A DNA stretch of 10,615 bases. It comes from an uncultured Oscillospiraceae bacterium (lineage in GTDB: Bacteria; Bacillota; Clostridia; Oscillospirales; Oscillospiraceae). Within the stretch, counting starts at the first letter, position 1; every line of letters starts with the position of its first letter. Under the pieces are notes generated by a model. That model was not told the DNA's origin. It made no database searches and worked only from the letters and a program-made list of their open reading frames with translations. This document shows positions 1 to 6,297 of this stretch, one piece after another. The position numbers and the translations under genes are program-made. The stretch spans positions 1 through 10,615 of the forward strand of contig CAJUKT010000072.1 of the NCBI GenBank assembly GCA_910587255.1. Direction: 5' to 3'.

Positions 1-398
1 TACTTGGCGCTGACCAGGCAGCACAGGTCGATGAGCCGGTGGAAGGTGATACGGTACCACTCCCGCATATCCTCCGTCTCCCGCTCGATCTCCTCCAGCT
101 TCTCCTCGGGGTAGTAAATGAGGGTGGCCAGCTGGTCCCGGTCGGAGCGGGGGACAGTGGAGCCCAGCAGCTCGTCGATCTTCACCCGCACCACGCCGGA
201 GGCGGAGTTGAGGATGTGTTGGAAGGCCTCGTACTCCCCGTGGACGTCGGACAGGAAGTGTTCGGTGCCCTTGGGAAGGTTCTGGATGGCCCGCAGGTTG
301 ATGATCTCGGTACAGGCGGCCTGGACATTGGGATAGTGCCGGGCCAGCAGCCTCAGGTACTCCAGCCGCTCGGGGGGAAAGGTCACGGTGGGCTTCAT
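1..398 (-). CDS. fbp: Fructose-1,6-bisphosphatase class III, N-terminal part (runs off window)
   Basis: This enzyme hydrolyses fructose 1,6-bisphosphate to fructose 6-phosphate in gluconeogenesis, in the cytoplasm. Only the first 132 residues are visible; the class III family is usually about 640-670 residues, so most of the gene lies beyond base 1. Recognition rests on the N-terminal block around residues 30-59, TEIINLRAIQNLPKGTEHF followed by LSDVHGEYEAF. The DVHGE stretch is the first metal-binding motif of this metallophosphatase-fold family, which is typical of Firmicutes and unrelated to the class I enzyme. The ATG at 398 is preceded by AAAGGAGG (406-413) with a 7-base spacer. A hairpin terminator (475-508) separates it from the upstream YCII gene, and a possible extended -10 box lies between, so it is probably transcribed independently. 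The frame is open with no damage in the visible part. Confidence 0.93.
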   Translation of the reverse strand, partial: MKPTVTFPPERLEYLRLLARHYPNVQAACTEIINLRAIQNLPKGTEHFLSDVHGEYEAFQHILNSASGVVRVKIDELLGSTVPRSDRDQLATLIYYPEEKLEEIERETEDMREWYRITFHRLIDLCCLVSAK

Positions 399-437
399 GG
401 CGCGTCCTCCTTTAAGTGGATATTTTTGTCTGTCCCT

Positions 438-446
438 ATTATGCCA
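438..446 (-). promoter_or_regulatory. Possible extended -10 promoter of fbp
   Basis: On the minus strand TGGCATAAT matches the extended -10 pattern TGnTATAAT with one mismatch, about 40 bases before the fbp start. The -35 position is only T-rich with no clear TTGACA. The placement downstream of a terminator and upstream of fbp makes it plausible, but it is weak by sequence alone. Confidence 0.4.
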
Positions 447-474
447 TAGATCCGCAAAAAAGAAAAGAGGAAAA

Positions 475-508
475 GGCGCAGAAACGAAAAAATTTCCGTC
501 TCTGCGCC
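475..508 (-). terminator. Rho-independent terminator after the rpe-recR-YCII genes
   Basis: On the minus strand GGCGCAGAGACG and CGTTTCTGCGCC form a 12-bp stem with one G-U pair and a 10-base A/T-rich loop, followed by TTTTCCTCTTTTCTTTTTT. The plus strand also gives the stem (one A-C mismatch) followed by CGTTTTTTG, so it may work in both directions. It lies 62 bases past the YCII stop codon and just before fbp. Confidence 0.75.
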
Positions 509-570
509 CGTTTTTTGTTAAAATTGTGTCAAATTACAGTCATGCGCTCCCTGCCGCGCCGGGGTCCCCC

Positions 571-870
571 TCACAGCAGGTAGTTGTTTTCCCGGTCCGC
601 CACCTGCAGGGCCTTCAGCTTGTAGGTGGCGAAGCCCTCCAGCACCAGAGGCTCCCGCCTGCACAGCTCCTCCGCCTGCTCATAGCTGTCCGCCCGCAGG
701 ATGTACATCCCCGCCACGCCGGGATAGCCCTTGAACACGCCGCACAGCTCCAGCCGCCCCTCCTCGTCCAGGGCCTTGATGTTGGCCACGTGGCGCTCCA
801 CGGCGGCCTTGGTCAGCCGGTTATAGGTCTTGGTCTTTTCAATGAACATCACATACAGCCATTTTTCCAT
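571..870 (-). CDS. YCII-domain (YciI-like) protein
   Basis: A 99-residue cytoplasmic protein of the YCII-related family, small ferredoxin-like alpha/beta proteins with mostly unknown substrates. Features seen are an N-terminal strand (KWLYVMFIE), a helix containing RHVANIKALDEEGRLELCGVF (split here: His27 and Asp35 fit the family's conserved His/Asp pair), then GVAGMYILRADSYEQAEEL and the closing strand YKLKALQV. The start was set at 870 rather than the longer frame to 939 because AAGGAG stands 8 bases upstream and the extra N-terminus (MWGGQAAEERR...) is not family-like. It follows recR by 96 bases with no terminator between, so it is probably the last gene of the rpe operon. The reaction is unknown; YciI homologues have been proposed to be enzymes, but nothing here names one. 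Confidence 0.85.
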   Translation of the reverse strand: MEKWLYVMFIEKTKTYNRLTKAAVERHVANIKALDEEGRLELCGVFKGYPGVAGMYILRADSYEQAEELCRREPLVLEGFATYKLKALQVADRENNYLL

Positions 871-966
871 AAAATCCTTCTCCTTTTTGAAATGGTTGCG
901 ATATCCCCTGCGCTCCTCCGCCGCCTGCCCGCCCCACATGGCCGGAAGGAACGCCTTGCGGACACC

Positions 967-1569
967 CTATATCTCCCTGCGGCCTTCCATGGCGCGCATC
1001 AGGGTGGCGTCGTCGGCGAACTCCAGGTGGCTGCCCACCGGGATGCCGTAGGCCAGCCGGGTGGTCTTGACCCCGAAGGGTTTGAGCAGCCGGGACAGGT
1101 ACATGGCGGTGGTCTCCCCCTCGGTATCCGGGTTGGTGGCCATGACGGCCTCCTCAATCTCCCCGGAGGCCGCCCGCTCCACCAGCTGCTGGATGCGCAG
1201 GTCGTCCGGGCCCACGTGGTTCATGGGGGAGATGACGCCGTGGAGCACATGGTACACCCCCCGGTACTCCCGGGAGCGCTCCATGGCCACCACGTCCTTG
1301 GGGTCGGCCACCACGCACACCAGGGAATGGTCCCGCTTGGAGGAGGCGCACAGGGGGCACTCCCCCTCCCCGTCGGTGAGGTTCTGGCACACCGGGCAGC
1401 AGCCGATGCTCTTTTTCGCGTCCAGCAGGGCAGCGGCGAAGTCCCGGGCGGTCTGCTCGGGCTGGTCCAGGATGTAAAAGGCCAGCCGCTGGGCGCTCTT
1501 GCGGCCCACGCCGGGCAGCTTAGCGAACTGCTCCACTAAATTTTCCAGCGCCGCAGGGAAGTAGTCCAT
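967..1569 (-). CDS. recR: Recombination mediator protein RecR
   Basis: RecR acts with RecF and RecO in loading RecA at single-strand gaps during recombinational repair. The 200-residue length is normal. Domains in order: helix-hairpin-helix at about 8-28 (KLPGVGRKSAQRLAF), a C4 zinc finger formed by Cys58/Cys61 and Cys71/Cys74 (CPVC...CPLC), and a Toprim domain at about 81-175, ending with the family-typical ATNPDTEGETTAMYL at 144-158. The C-terminal segment has GIPVGSHLEFADDATLMRA, also typical. The ATG at 1569 has GGAG about 8 bases upstream. In many bacteria recR follows dnaX and the YbaB/EbfC gene; here it instead lies 21 bases after a tiny DUF4177-like gene in the rpe operon, so its usual neighbourhood has been rearranged. 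All key residues are present. Confidence 0.97.
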   Translation of the reverse strand: MDYFPAALENLVEQFAKLPGVGRKSAQRLAFYILDQPEQTARDFAAALLDAKKSIGCCPVCQNLTDGEGECPLCASSKRDHSLVCVVADPKDVVAMERSREYRGVYHVLHGVISPMNHVGPDDLRIQQLVERAASGEIEEAVMATNPDTEGETTAMYLSRLLKPFGVKTTRLAYGIPVGSHLEFADDATLMRAMEGRREI

Positions 1570-1590
1570 GGTATCAACTCCAGAATAAAG

Positions 1591-1734
1591 TTACGCGTCC
1601 CGCTCGAAGGTTACCACGAGCCCATTTTGGCTCCATGCGGTGGATTTGACCTGCCAGCCGTCGGCCGCCATCTCGTTCATCATGGCCTCCGCCCGCTTCA
1701 GATCGGCAGACACCTGGATTCGATATGTTTTCAT
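1591..1734 (-). CDS. Small DUF4177-like protein (47 aa)
   Basis: A 47-residue open frame starting MKTYRIQVSADLKRAEAMMN and ending VVTFERDA. The layout of a first strand, a helix (LKRAEAMMNEMAADGW), then a strand and a final strand matches small DUF4177-type proteins, whose hallmark is the helix ending in a GW pair (Gly26-Trp27 here) followed by two strands. The function of the family is unknown. The ATG overlaps the rpe stop codon in an ATGA arrangement (1731-1734), and a G-rich Shine-Dalgarno (GGAGGGGGG) lies inside the end of rpe, so translation is probably coupled. recR follows after 21 bases. It is short enough for automatic gene callers to miss; the coupling, the RBS and the family-like pattern support it as real. 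Confidence 0.75.
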   Translation of the reverse strand: MKTYRIQVSADLKRAEAMMNEMAADGWQVKSTAWSQNGLVVTFERDA

Positions 1735-2390
1735 CCCGGTCCCCCCTCCTTCCTCAAATCCTCAATCGCTCTGGACGGGTCCTCCGCGCCATACACCGCC
1801 GAGCCCGCCACCAGCACCGTGGCCCCGGCCTCCATGACGGCCTTGGCGTTGGCGGGGCCCACCCCGCCGTCCACTTCCAGCTCACAGGCGGGGTTATAGC
1901 GGTCAATGAGCGCCCTTACCTCCCGGACGGTGTCCAGCTGGGAGGCCATGAACCTCTGCCCGCCGAAGCCGGGCTCCACCGTCATCACCAGCACCATGTC
2001 CAGCCCCTCCAGGTAGGGCAGCACAGCCCGGGCCGACGTGATGGGCCGCAGGGCCACCGCCTTTTTCACCCCGTTGGCCTCCATGGCCCGCAGGGCGTCG
2101 GCGATGCGGGCGGGGTGGTCGGCCTCCAGGTGGACGCTGAGCAGGTCCGCCCCCGCCTTGCAGAACTGGCCGATATACCGCGCGGGCTTGTCCACCATCA
2201 GGTGCACGTCCAAAAACATGTCCGTATGCCTGCGGATGGACTCCACTACCGGCACGCCGATGGTGATGTTGGGGACAAACATGCCGTCCATCACATCCAC
2301 ATGGAGCCAGTCGGCGGCGGACACCCGGCCTATATCCCGCTCCAAATTGCAAAAATCCGCCGAGAGGATGGAAGGGGCGATCTTAACCAT
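1731..2390 (-). CDS. rpe: Ribulose-phosphate 3-epimerase
   Basis: Interconverts ribulose 5-phosphate and xylulose 5-phosphate in the pentose phosphate pathway. The 219-residue length is normal for this TIM-barrel enzyme. Diagnostic motifs are IAPSILSADF at 4-13, HVDVMDGMFVPN at 30-41, FLDVHLMV at 59-66, VEPGFGGQ at 138-145, and EVDGGV at 172-177. His30, Asp32, His63 and Asp174 fit the conserved metal-binding and catalytic positions. The ATG at 2390 was chosen because homology begins at MVKIAPS and GAGGG lies upstream; the frame extends to 2528, but that extension is Arg/Pro-rich and not family-like. The stop overlaps the next gene's start by 4 bp. The common clostridial neighbour rsgA is not upstream; instead there is a 284-bp gap and then ilvA. 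No convincing promoter was found in that gap. Confidence 0.96.
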   Translation of the reverse strand: MVKIAPSILSADFCNLERDIGRVSAADWLHVDVMDGMFVPNITIGVPVVESIRRHTDMFLDVHLMVDKPARYIGQFCKAGADLLSVHLEADHPARIADALRAMEANGVKKAVALRPITSARAVLPYLEGLDMVLVMTVEPGFGGQRFMASQLDTVREVRALIDRYNPACELEVDGGVGPANAKAVMEAGATVLVAGSAVYGAEDPSRAIEDLRKEGGPG

Positions 2391-2406
2391 AATTTTTCCC
2401 TCGTTT

Positions 2407-2426
2407 CCCAAAATATCCGCTTTGGG
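2407..2426 (-). other. Small hairpin just upstream of the rpe ribosome binding site
   Basis: CCCAAA and TTTGGG form a 6-bp stem around an 8-base loop, ending about 16 bases before the rpe start on the minus strand. It has no U-tract. It would lie in the rpe leader, where it could affect translation, but this is only a structural observation. Confidence 0.35.
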
Positions 2427-2448
2427 GACAGGCCCGGGCCGGGCCGGA

Positions 2449-2468
2449 GGGCGGCGCGCCCGCCGCCC
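2449..2468. repeat. GC-rich perfect inverted repeat in the rpe upstream gap
   Basis: GGGCGGCG, four bases (CGCC), then CGCCGCCC: a perfect 8-bp stem in the 284-bp gap between rpe and ilvA. No T-run follows on either strand, so a classic terminator is unlikely. The gap (2391-2674) holds no convincing gene: its open frames are Arg/Pro/Gly-rich and lack ribosome binding sites. Confidence 0.55.
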
Positions 2469-2579
2469 TGCCGCATAGGATAGAGCACGCGGAGGTCGCC
2501 GCCGGAGCCGGCTGGGCGGTTCCCCCACGCCCCCGCTCGCGCCCGGCTGTCTCTCCGGCCGGCGCGCCGCACCTGAATA

Positions 2580-2606
2580 CCCCCCGCCGCCCTGTGCGGC
2601 GGGGGG
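2580..2606 (-). terminator. Very strong GC hairpin, possible terminator of ilvA
   Basis: CCCCCCGCCGC, a 5-base loop (CCTGT), then GCGGCGGGGGG form an 11-bp perfect stem about 70 bases past the ilvA stop. On the minus strand the next bases are TATTCAGG and on the plus strand AGTTGTAATG, so there is no real U-tract. It could slow or stop RNA polymerase, act as an RNA-stability element, or be a repeat. The terminator call is tentative. Confidence 0.4.
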
Positions 2607-2643
2607 AGTTGTAATGTCCGGGCAGGCCCGCAGGGGGCGCGCA

Positions 2644-2670
2644 GCCGGAGGAGGCTTTGCCTTTCCCGGC
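2644..2670 (-). other. Hairpin directly after the ilvA stop codon
   Basis: Outer arms GCCGG/CCGGC enclose inner arms AGGC/GCCT (AAA loop), beginning 5 bases past the ilvA stop on the minus strand. No T-run follows. It may stabilise the 3' end of the ilvA transcript; this is inferred only from base pairing. Confidence 0.35.
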
Positions 2671-2674
2671 GGAA

Positions 2675-3898
2675 TTATCCCGTGATGGTGCCGCTGGGCG
2701 GCACCTCCCGCACCTGGTAGCCCGCCTGGCGCAGGGCGTCCAGGATTTCCGCTTTGTGGGACAGGCCGAAGGCCTCCATGGTCACCTTCAGCTCCACCCC
2801 CGCCTGGCGGTTGATGTTGACAAACTGGTTGTGGTCCAGCTTGATGATATTGCCGTTGAGCCCGGCCACCAGGCCGGCGATGCGCAGCAGCTCGCCGGGC
2901 CGGTCGGGCAGCTGCACCGAGAAGGTGAAGATCCGTCCCCGGTTGATGAGCCCGTGCTGCACCAGCGACGAGATGGTGATCACGTCCATATTGCCGCCGG
3001 ACAGCACGCTCACCACATTGCAGTCCCGGCAGTCCAGGTGCTTGAGGGCCGCGATGGTAAGCAGTCCCGCGTTCTCCACCACCATTTTGTGCTTCTCCAT
3101 CACGTCCAAAAAGGCGTCCACCAGCTCGCCGTCGTCGATGGTGATGATGCCGTCCAGGTTCCTCTGGATGTAGGGGAACACCTGGTCGCCGGGGGTTTTC
3201 ACCGCCACGCCGTCGGCGATGGTGGTCACCTGGTCCAGCGTCACCACCCGCCCCGCCTCCAGGCTGGCCTTCATGGACGCCGCCCCGGAGGGCTCCACCC
3301 CGATCACCTTCACCGAGGGGTTAAGCAGCTTGGCCAGGGTGGACACCCCCGCCGCCAGCCCGCCGCCCCCCACCGGGACCAGGATCACGTCCACATCGGG
3401 CAGGTCCTTGAAAATCTCATAGGCGATGGTGCCCTGGCCGGTGGACACGGTGAGGTCGTTGAAGGGGTGGACGTAGGTGAGCCCCTCCTCCCCGCTCAGC
3501 TTTGCCGCCAGCGCCGCCGCGTCGTCGAAGGTTTCGCCGTGGAGCACCACCTTGGCCCCGTAGTCCTTGGTATTGTTCACCTTTACCAGGGGGGTGGTGG
3601 TGGGCATGACGATGGTGGCCGCCACCCCCGCCGCCCGGGCGGCGTAGGCCACCCCCTGGGCGTGGTTGCCCGCCGAGGCGGTCACCAGCCCGCGCTCCTT
3701 CTCCTCATCGGAGAGGGCGGAGCACTTGAAGTAGGCCCCACGGATTTTATATGCCCCGGTGACCTGCATGTTTTCCGGCTTGATATATACCTGGTTGCCG
3801 GTGGTTCTGGTGAAAAAGGGGCTGTACATCAGGTCTGTGCGGTGAAGCACGCCGTCCAGCACCCTGCGGGCGGCGCGGAAATCGTCTAATGTCATCAT
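2675..3898 (-). CDS. ilvA: Threonine ammonia-lyase (threonine dehydratase), ACT-domain form
   Basis: This PLP enzyme deaminates L-threonine to 2-oxobutanoate, feeding isoleucine synthesis or threonine catabolism. At 407 residues it has the medium-length form: a fold-type II catalytic domain (about 1-315) followed by one ACT-like domain (about 323-395, FTFSVQLPDRPGELLRIAGL). Lys51 in TGAYKIRGA is the expected Schiff-base lysine; SAGNHAQG at 75-82 is the substrate-binding loop; GGGG at 177-180 binds the PLP phosphate; SGGN at 300-303 is also conserved. The ACT-like domain suggests allosteric control, but which effector cannot be read from the sequence. The ATG at 3898 is preceded by AGGAG at a rather long 12-base spacing; a second ATG follows immediately and would be even further away. 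A strong sigma-A promoter lies 40-70 bases upstream, divergent from the xpaC-like operon. Confidence 0.95.
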   Translation of the reverse strand: MMTLDDFRAARRVLDGVLHRTDLMYSPFFTRTTGNQVYIKPENMQVTGAYKIRGAYFKCSALSDEEKERGLVTASAGNHAQGVAYAARAAGVAATIVMPTTTPLVKVNNTKDYGAKVVLHGETFDDAAALAAKLSGEEGLTYVHPFNDLTVSTGQGTIAYEIFKDLPDVDVILVPVGGGGLAAGVSTLAKLLNPSVKVIGVEPSGAASMKASLEAGRVVTLDQVTTIADGVAVKTPGDQVFPYIQRNLDGIITIDDGELVDAFLDVMEKHKMVVENAGLLTIAALKHLDCRDCNVVSVLSGGNMDVITISSLVQHGLINRGRIFTFSVQLPDRPGELLRIAGLVAGLNGNIIKLDHNQFVNINRQAGVELKVTMEAFGLSHKAEILDALRQAGYQVREVPPSGTITG

Positions 3899-3919
3899 GT
3901 GGGGACAGCTCTCCTGTCG

Positions 3920-3930
3920 TATCTAAGATA
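3920..3930. promoter_or_regulatory. Short palindrome near the ilvA transcription start
   Basis: TATCTAAGATA is a perfect 11-base palindrome around a central A, placed 7 bases downstream of the ilvA -10 box, so it would cover the start site. That is a plausible operator position. It is AT-rich and short, so chance is possible. Confidence 0.3.
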
Positions 3931-3937
3931 TCGACCC

Positions 3938-3966
3938 ATTTTACATGAAGAAATTGTTAAAGTCAA
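3938..3966 (-). promoter_or_regulatory. Sigma-A promoter of ilvA
   Basis: On the minus strand TTGACT (3961-3966) and TAAAAT (3938-3943) are separated by exactly 17 bases, an excellent match to the housekeeping promoter pattern, and point to ilvA, whose start lies about 40 bases further on. Confidence 0.75.
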
Positions 3967-3986
3967 CCGTCCCGGCCCCCTTCTTC

Positions 3987-4016
3987 TTGACAGGGAGCTT
4001 GTCCGGGGAGTAAAAT
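3987..4016 (+). promoter_or_regulatory. Sigma-A promoter of the xpaC-like/telA operon
   Basis: A perfect TTGACA (3987-3992) and TAAAAT (4011-4016) with an 18-base spacer, about 33 bases before the TTG start of the xpaC-like gene. Its -35 box is 20 bases from the divergent ilvA -35 box, so the two promoters are back to back. Confidence 0.75.
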
Positions 4017-4049
4017 AGAAGCCAGAATTCCAGAAAGGGGGCAAGGGCC

Positions 4050-4751
4050 TTGTCCTATGTGAAAAAGCGCAGCGTTCTGCCTATCTACTTTGTGGGGCTG
4101 ACGTGGCTGGCGTGGGCGTGGCTTCTGGGCCTGCCGCTGTACCGGCCCACCCATTATATTATCGTGGCGCTGCTCTCCGTCATCGCCTACCACGCGGGCA
4201 AAATGATTTTCCCTGACCGGGGATACGAGGTGCAGGACGCCCCGCCGTCCGCCCACCAGGCCCAACCCCGGCCCGAGCCGGAAACGGGGGGAAAACCCAA
4301 GTCCACCGGCAACCCCGAGATCGACGCGCTGCTGTCGGAGCGGGACAGGGCGGTGGGCGAGATGCGCCGGCTCAACGCCTCCATTGAGGACCCCAAAATT
4401 TCCGCCCAGATCAGCCGCCTGGAGGAGACCACGGGCAAAATCATCGACACCGTGGCCGCCAGCCCCTCCAAGCTGCCCCAGATTCGGAAATTCATGAGCT
4501 ACTACCTGCCCACCACCCTGAAGCTGCTCAACGCCTATGACCGAATGGATTCCACCGGGGCGTCGGGGGCCAACATCGACGGCACTAAGGGCAGAATCGG
4601 GGACATGCTGGACTCCATCTGCACCGCCTTTACCCGCCTGCTGGACGATCTGTACGGAGACGAGGCCATGGACATCTCCGCCGAGATCACCGTGATGGAG
4701 CAGATGCTGGCCCAGGAGGGACTGGGCGGTATGACCCTGGGCGGCTCGTAA
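4050..4751 (+). CDS. xpaC: XpaC-family membrane protein (5-bromo-4-chloroindolyl phosphate hydrolysis family)
   Basis: A 233-residue protein of the XpaC family. Two hydrophobic segments (about 10-30 and 34-50) form an N-terminal hairpin in the membrane, then a Pro-rich linker (63-88) and a helical cytoplasmic domain. The strongest signature is RKFMSYYLPTTLKLLNAYD at 146-164, the conserved core of this family. The name comes from a X-phosphate hydrolysis phenotype; no phosphatase motif is visible, so enzymatic activity should not be assumed. It starts with TTG: AAAGGGGG at 4034-4041 is 8 bases upstream, whereas the next possible start, GTG at 4059, is 17 bases away. It is first in an operon with a small membrane protein and a TelA homologue, the same pairing as xpaC-yaaN in Bacillus subtilis, which strongly supports the assignment. 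Confidence 0.88.
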   Translation: MSYVKKRSVLPIYFVGLTWLAWAWLLGLPLYRPTHYIIVALLSVIAYHAGKMIFPDRGYEVQDAPPSAHQAQPRPEPETGGKPKSTGNPEIDALLSERDRAVGEMRRLNASIEDPKISAQISRLEETTGKIIDTVAASPSKLPQIRKFMSYYLPTTLKLLNAYDRMDSTGASGANIDGTKGRIGDMLDSICTAFTRLLDDLYGDEAMDISAEITVMEQMLAQEGLGGMTLGGS

Positions 4752-4761
4752 AGGGGCCGCC

Positions 4762-5070
4762 ATGAAGAAGAAAATCACCAAAAAAGGCTACCGGGTGCTG
4801 GCCGTGGTGTGGACCCTGGCCGCCGCGTCCATGGCGGTGGCCTTCGTGCGGCGGCTGGCGCAGTTCAGCCTGCCGCTGCTGGCGCTGACGGCGCTGAGCA
4901 TACTCGCAGCCAACAACTTCTGGCAGTCCTACCGCAGAACCCCGGAGGAGACCGCCGGGGACCCCTTCGCCTCCCCGCCCAAATTCAGCGGCGACCCGGT
5001 GCTCTTTGACGACGACCCGCCCCGCTTTGACCACCTAAATAAAGATTCGGAGGAAAACACCCATGAGTGA
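4762..5070 (+). CDS. Small two-helix membrane protein between xpaC and telA
   Basis: I do not recognise a named family. The 102-residue protein has a basic start (MKKKITKKGYR), two hydrophobic segments (about 11-29 and 35-51) joined by an Arg-Arg turn, and a Pro/Asp-rich, strongly acidic tail (DPVLFDDDPPRF, then KDSEEN). By the positive-inside rule both ends and the tail would be cytoplasmic. AAAGGGG lies about 5 bases before the ATG; the gene starts 10 bases after xpaC and its last 8 bases overlap the start of telA, so translation is likely coupled. This position suggests a partner of the XpaC/TelA proteins at the membrane, perhaps linking the soluble TelA protein to XpaC; that role is inference. 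Confidence 0.82.
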   Translation: MKKKITKKGYRVLAVVWTLAAASMAVAFVRRLAQFSLPLLALTALSILAANNFWQSYRRTPEETAGDPFASPPKFSGDPVLFDDDPPRFDHLNKDSEENTHE

Positions 5071-6286
5071 CGAGATGAACACGATGCCCGAGCTGACCCT
5101 GGACCCCACCGGCGCCGCCGCCGCGGCCCAGGCCGCCAAAGAGGCGGAGGCCGCCGTCCCCAAAGCCCCCGAGGCCCCGTCCCTGACCCTGGAGAACAGC
5201 GTCACCCCAGAGGACGCCGCCGCCGTCCAGGCCGCGCGGGACGCCCAGGCCATCCAACTGGACGAGAGCCAGCTCAGCGAGGCGGAGCGCAAGGTGGTCA
5301 ACGACTTCGCCCAGAAGATCGACATCACCGACTCCACCCAGGTGCTCCAGTACGGCGCGGCGGCCCAGAAGAACATCGCCGGGTTCTCCGAGAACGCTTT
5401 GAACAATGTGCGCACCAAGGACCTGGGGGAGGTGGGCGAGGCCCTGTCCTCCCTGGTTGTGGAACTGAAAACCTTCGGCCAGCCGGAGAAGAAGGGCATC
5501 GCCGGCTTCTTCCAGAAAAAGCGCAACGAGCTGACCGCCATGAAGGCCAGCTATGACAAGGCGGAGGTCAACGTGGACAAGATCGCCTCCATCCTGGAGG
5601 GGCACCAGGTCACGCTGATGAAGGACATCGCCATGCTGGACCAGATGTATGAGCTGAACACCAAGTACTACAAGGAGCTGACCATGTATATCCTGGCGGG
5701 CAAAAAGGCGCTGATGAAGGCCCGCAACGAGGAGCTGGAGGCGCTGCGCAAGAAGGCGGCGGAGACCGGCTCCCAGGAGGACGCCCAGAAGTATAACGAC
5801 TTCGCCAACCTCTGCAACCGCTTTGAGAAGAAGCTCCACGATTTGGAGCTTACCCGGATGATCTCCATTCAGATGGGCCCCCAGACCCGGATGATCCAGA
5901 ACAACGACACACTGATGCTGGAAAAGATCCAGTCCTCTCTGGTGAACACCATCCCCTTGTGGAAGAGCCAGATGGTGCTGGCCCTGGGGCTGGAGCACTC
6001 CCGCCAGGCCACCGCCGCCCAGGCCGCCGTCACCAACATGACCAACGACCTGCTGAAAAAGAACGCGGAGATGCTCAAGATGGGCACCATTGAGACGGCC
6101 AAGGAGGCGGAGCGCTCCATCGTGGACATCGAGACCCTCCAGCACACCAACCAGCAGCTCATCTCCACCCTGGACGAGGTGATGCAGATCCAGAAGGACG
6201 GCGCCCAGAAGCGCCGGGAGGCCGAGCTGGAGCTGGGCCGTATCGAGGGCGAGCTGAAGCAGAAGCTGCTGGAGCTGCGAGGCTGA
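5063..6286 (+). CDS. telA: TelA/YaaN-family protein (toxic anion resistance family)
   Basis: A 407-residue, largely helical protein of the TelA/YaaN family. The family was named for tellurite resistance in some hosts, but its biochemical role is unknown. The first ~65 residues are Ala/Pro/Glu-rich and look disordered. The rest is helical with coiled-coil character, including a charged stretch at 218-235 and a C-terminal one at 380-405. The signature is the block at 268-304: SIQMGPQTRMIQNN followed by LEKIQSSLVNTIPLWKSQ, close to the family consensus. No membrane segment or signal peptide is seen, so it is probably cytoplasmic, perhaps associated with the membrane proteins encoded just upstream. 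GGAGG lies 9 bases before the ATG, which overlaps the previous gene by 8 bases. The Cys content is low (one, Cys251), so direct metal chelation is unlikely. Confidence 0.93.
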   Translation: MSDEMNTMPELTLDPTGAAAAAQAAKEAEAAVPKAPEAPSLTLENSVTPEDAAAVQAARDAQAIQLDESQLSEAERKVVNDFAQKIDITDSTQVLQYGAAAQKNIAGFSENALNNVRTKDLGEVGEALSSLVVELKTFGQPEKKGIAGFFQKKRNELTAMKASYDKAEVNVDKIASILEGHQVTLMKDIAMLDQMYELNTKYYKELTMYILAGKKALMKARNEELEALRKKAAETGSQEDAQKYNDFANLCNRFEKKLHDLELTRMISIQMGPQTRMIQNNDTLMLEKIQSSLVNTIPLWKSQMVLALGLEHSRQATAAQAAVTNMTNDLLKKNAEMLKMGTIETAKEAERSIVDIETLQHTNQQLISTLDEVMQIQKDGAQKRREAELELGRIEGELKQKLLELRG

Positions 6287-6297
6287 GCGCGAGCTTA

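Noticed and set aside
871..939. N-terminal extension of the YCII protein to 939
   Set aside because: AAGGAG is positioned for the start at 870, and the YCII fold begins at KWLYVMF.
388..1539. A 383-codon open frame on the plus strand opposite recR and the YCII gene
   Set aside because: It crosses a terminator and two recognised genes on the other strand, and its composition is that of an antisense shadow.
2391..2528. N-terminal extension of rpe to 2528
   Set aside because: The added residues are Arg/Pro-rich and unlike any epimerase; homology and a ribosome binding site support the start at 2390.
2657..3889. A 410-codon open frame on the plus strand opposite ilvA
   Set aside because: Mirror frame of ilvA; the product is His/Gly/Val/Gln-rich with no domain and no ribosome binding site.
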